Shown piece after piece: positions 13,294 through 13,699 of a DNA stretch of 13,699 nucleotides. The position numbers and the translations under genes are program-made. Every line of letters starts with the position of its first letter. Position 1 is the first letter of the stretch. Below the pieces are notes generated by a model, which saw nothing but the letters and a program-made list of their open reading frames with translations, searched no databases and was not told where the DNA came from. The DNA comes from Chloroflexota bacterium. GTDB lineage: Bacteria; Chloroflexota; Anaerolineae; Anaerolineales; Anaerolineaceae. The stretch spans positions 1 to 13,699 of the forward strand of contig JAEYTI010000019.1 in NCBI GenBank assembly GCA_023434145.1. The letters run 5' to 3'.

Positions 13294-13340
13294 GGTGTTT
13301 TGTTGTTGGCCGTGCGAAACACGGCCAACAACAAAACACC
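13294..13340. repeat. Perfect 21-bp inverted repeat upstream of mmdA
   Basis: Arms 13294-13314 and 13320-13340 are exact inverted copies around the loop CGAAA. The left arm begins GGTGTTTTGTTGTTGG and the tip of the stem is GC-rich (GGCCGTG). It lies 40 bases upstream of the mmdA start, most likely within its 5' untranslated region. No T-run follows on either strand. A translational or stability element, or an operator, is possible. Confidence 0.7.
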
Positions 13341-13502
13341 CCTGCTGATCAGTGAACTTCATCAAATCGTTGCAATTGGAGGGTAAAACCCATCCTATCC
13401 ACCCCTGCCATTGTAATTCTTTCAACCCCAAATTGGCTTTGAGAAATGTACTCAAACCGTCTGATGATCATCCTAAGATAGAAGGAAATGTGACAGGGAG
13501 GT

Positions 13503-13548
13503 ACAAAAAGCAACACAGCGAGGTTTCCCAGGCTGTGCTGCTTTTTGT
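13503..13548. terminator. Terminator-like hairpin next to the insertion sequence
   Basis: Arms 13503-13519 and 13532-13548 pair over 17 positions with one mismatch, around a 12-base loop; on the minus strand that mismatch becomes a G-U pair. A GC-rich core (ACAGC/GCTGT) is flanked by an A-run on the left and a five-T run on the right, so it could terminate in either direction. No plus-strand gene ends here, so it may have terminated a minus-strand gene that lay to the right, where the insertion sequence now begins. Confidence 0.6.
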
Positions 13549-13576
13549 GTATCGGTGTTGGGTAGTGTTCCTGGTT

Positions 13577-13699
13577 GGGGCTGTCTCAAAAGTACATTGA
13601 GACAGCCCCTTCCGATTTTAAAGGGGATGTGATTCAATAGGGGCATGGCCAAGAAAAAACTACCGCCCGTGTTCAAAGAATATACGATGGGGCAGATGG
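13577..13699 (+). mobile_element. Left end of an IS1182-like insertion sequence
   Basis: GGGGCTGTCTCA (13577-13588) is followed 9 bases later by its exact inverted copy (13598-13609). GGGCTGTCTCAAAA-type ends are common in insertion sequences of the IS1182 group and relatives, and the reading frame that follows encodes the start of a matching transposase. The element runs off the right edge, so its other end and any target duplication are not visible. The internal inverted copy makes a hairpin that could block transcription entering from outside. Confidence 0.65.
13645..13699 (+). CDS. Transposase N-terminus, IS1182-like (partial)
   Basis: Only the first 18 codons are present, reading MAKKKLPPVFKEYTMGQM before the window ends. 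The pattern PVFKEY..GQ is the usual opening of IS1182-family DDE transposases, which continue with a LLPPSLDELIP-like segment; that part lies outside the window. The ATG at 13645 is preceded by AGGGG, although very close to the start. Its position 36 bases inside a terminal inverted repeat supports the call. The assignment rests on a short stretch and is therefore moderate. Confidence 0.6.
   Translation, partial: MAKKKLPPVFKEYTMGQM

Larger units (their letters stand above)
13254..13576. other. Intergenic region between mmdA and the insertion sequence
   Basis: About 320 bases with no supported gene. It contains the mmdA ribosome-binding site, two long hairpins (described separately) and, between them (13341-13502), an AT-richer stretch that should hold the operon promoter. 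I see no pair of well-spaced promoter boxes there; TTGAAA and TACAAT occur on the minus strand but too close together. Confidence 0.5.

Noticed and set aside
12111..13355. Long plus-strand open frame (414 codons) opposite mmdA
   Set aside because: It is the antisense of a strongly conserved gene in GC-rich DNA; its translation is rich in His, Val, Ala and Arg with no recognisable domain.
1..13699. CRISPR arrays, tRNA or rRNA genes
   Set aside because: No regularly spaced repeats, no tRNA-like folds and no rRNA segments were seen on reading both strands.

Overview
The window looks like chromosomal DNA of a bacterium related to the Chloroflexota, most likely Anaerolineae-like. This is inferred from the gene mix: a dnaB / DnaD-domain / DnaC-type loader cluster, a bifunctional-nuclease (DUF151) protein, a B12 importer, a sodium-pumping decarboxylase operon, moderately high GC and frequent strong AGGAG ribosome-binding sites. 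No rRNA or marker gene is present to confirm it. Almost every gene lies on the minus strand. Only the response regulator and the transposase fragment at the right end are on the plus strand.

Layout from left to right. Bases 1-41 are a G/C homopolymer block that looks like a contig-end artefact. Bases 76-3624 form a B12-uptake unit read right to left: promoter, cobalamin riboswitch, intrinsic terminator, btuF, btuC, btuD, and beyond a perfect palindrome a small MoaD/ThiS-like protein. Bases 3659-7750 are a tight replication cluster, also read right to left: dnaB, a DnaD-domain protein, a helicase-loader-like protein with two complete AAA+ modules, and a HAD phosphatase. Bases 7954-8612 hold a bifunctional-nuclease gene with its own terminator. 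Bases 8740-9618, on the plus strand, hold a promoter, a structured leader and an OmpR-type regulator whose receiver domain has lost its phosphorylation residues. A bidirectional terminator separates it from the last operon (9674-13253, minus strand): carboxyltransferase (MmdA type), OadG-like gamma subunit, biotin carrier and beta subunit, together a Na+-translocating methylmalonyl-CoA decarboxylase. The right end (from about 13577) is the left end of an insertion sequence with the first 18 codons of an IS1182-like transposase.

How the parts connect. Methylmalonyl-CoA is normally made by a B12-dependent mutase, so B12 import and methylmalonyl-CoA decarboxylation are metabolically linked, although the two operons are about 6 kb apart and apparently regulated separately. 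The replication cluster supplies a replicative helicase and two likely loading factors.

The most unusual observations are: (i) the tandem AAA+ loader with an altered second copy; (ii) the phosphorylation-dead receiver with a terminator-like leader; (iii) a perfect 25-bp palindrome that encodes a sigma70-like promoter on both strands; and (iv) four long perfect intergenic hairpins that are not terminators and share a G/T-rich left arm and an A/C-rich right arm.
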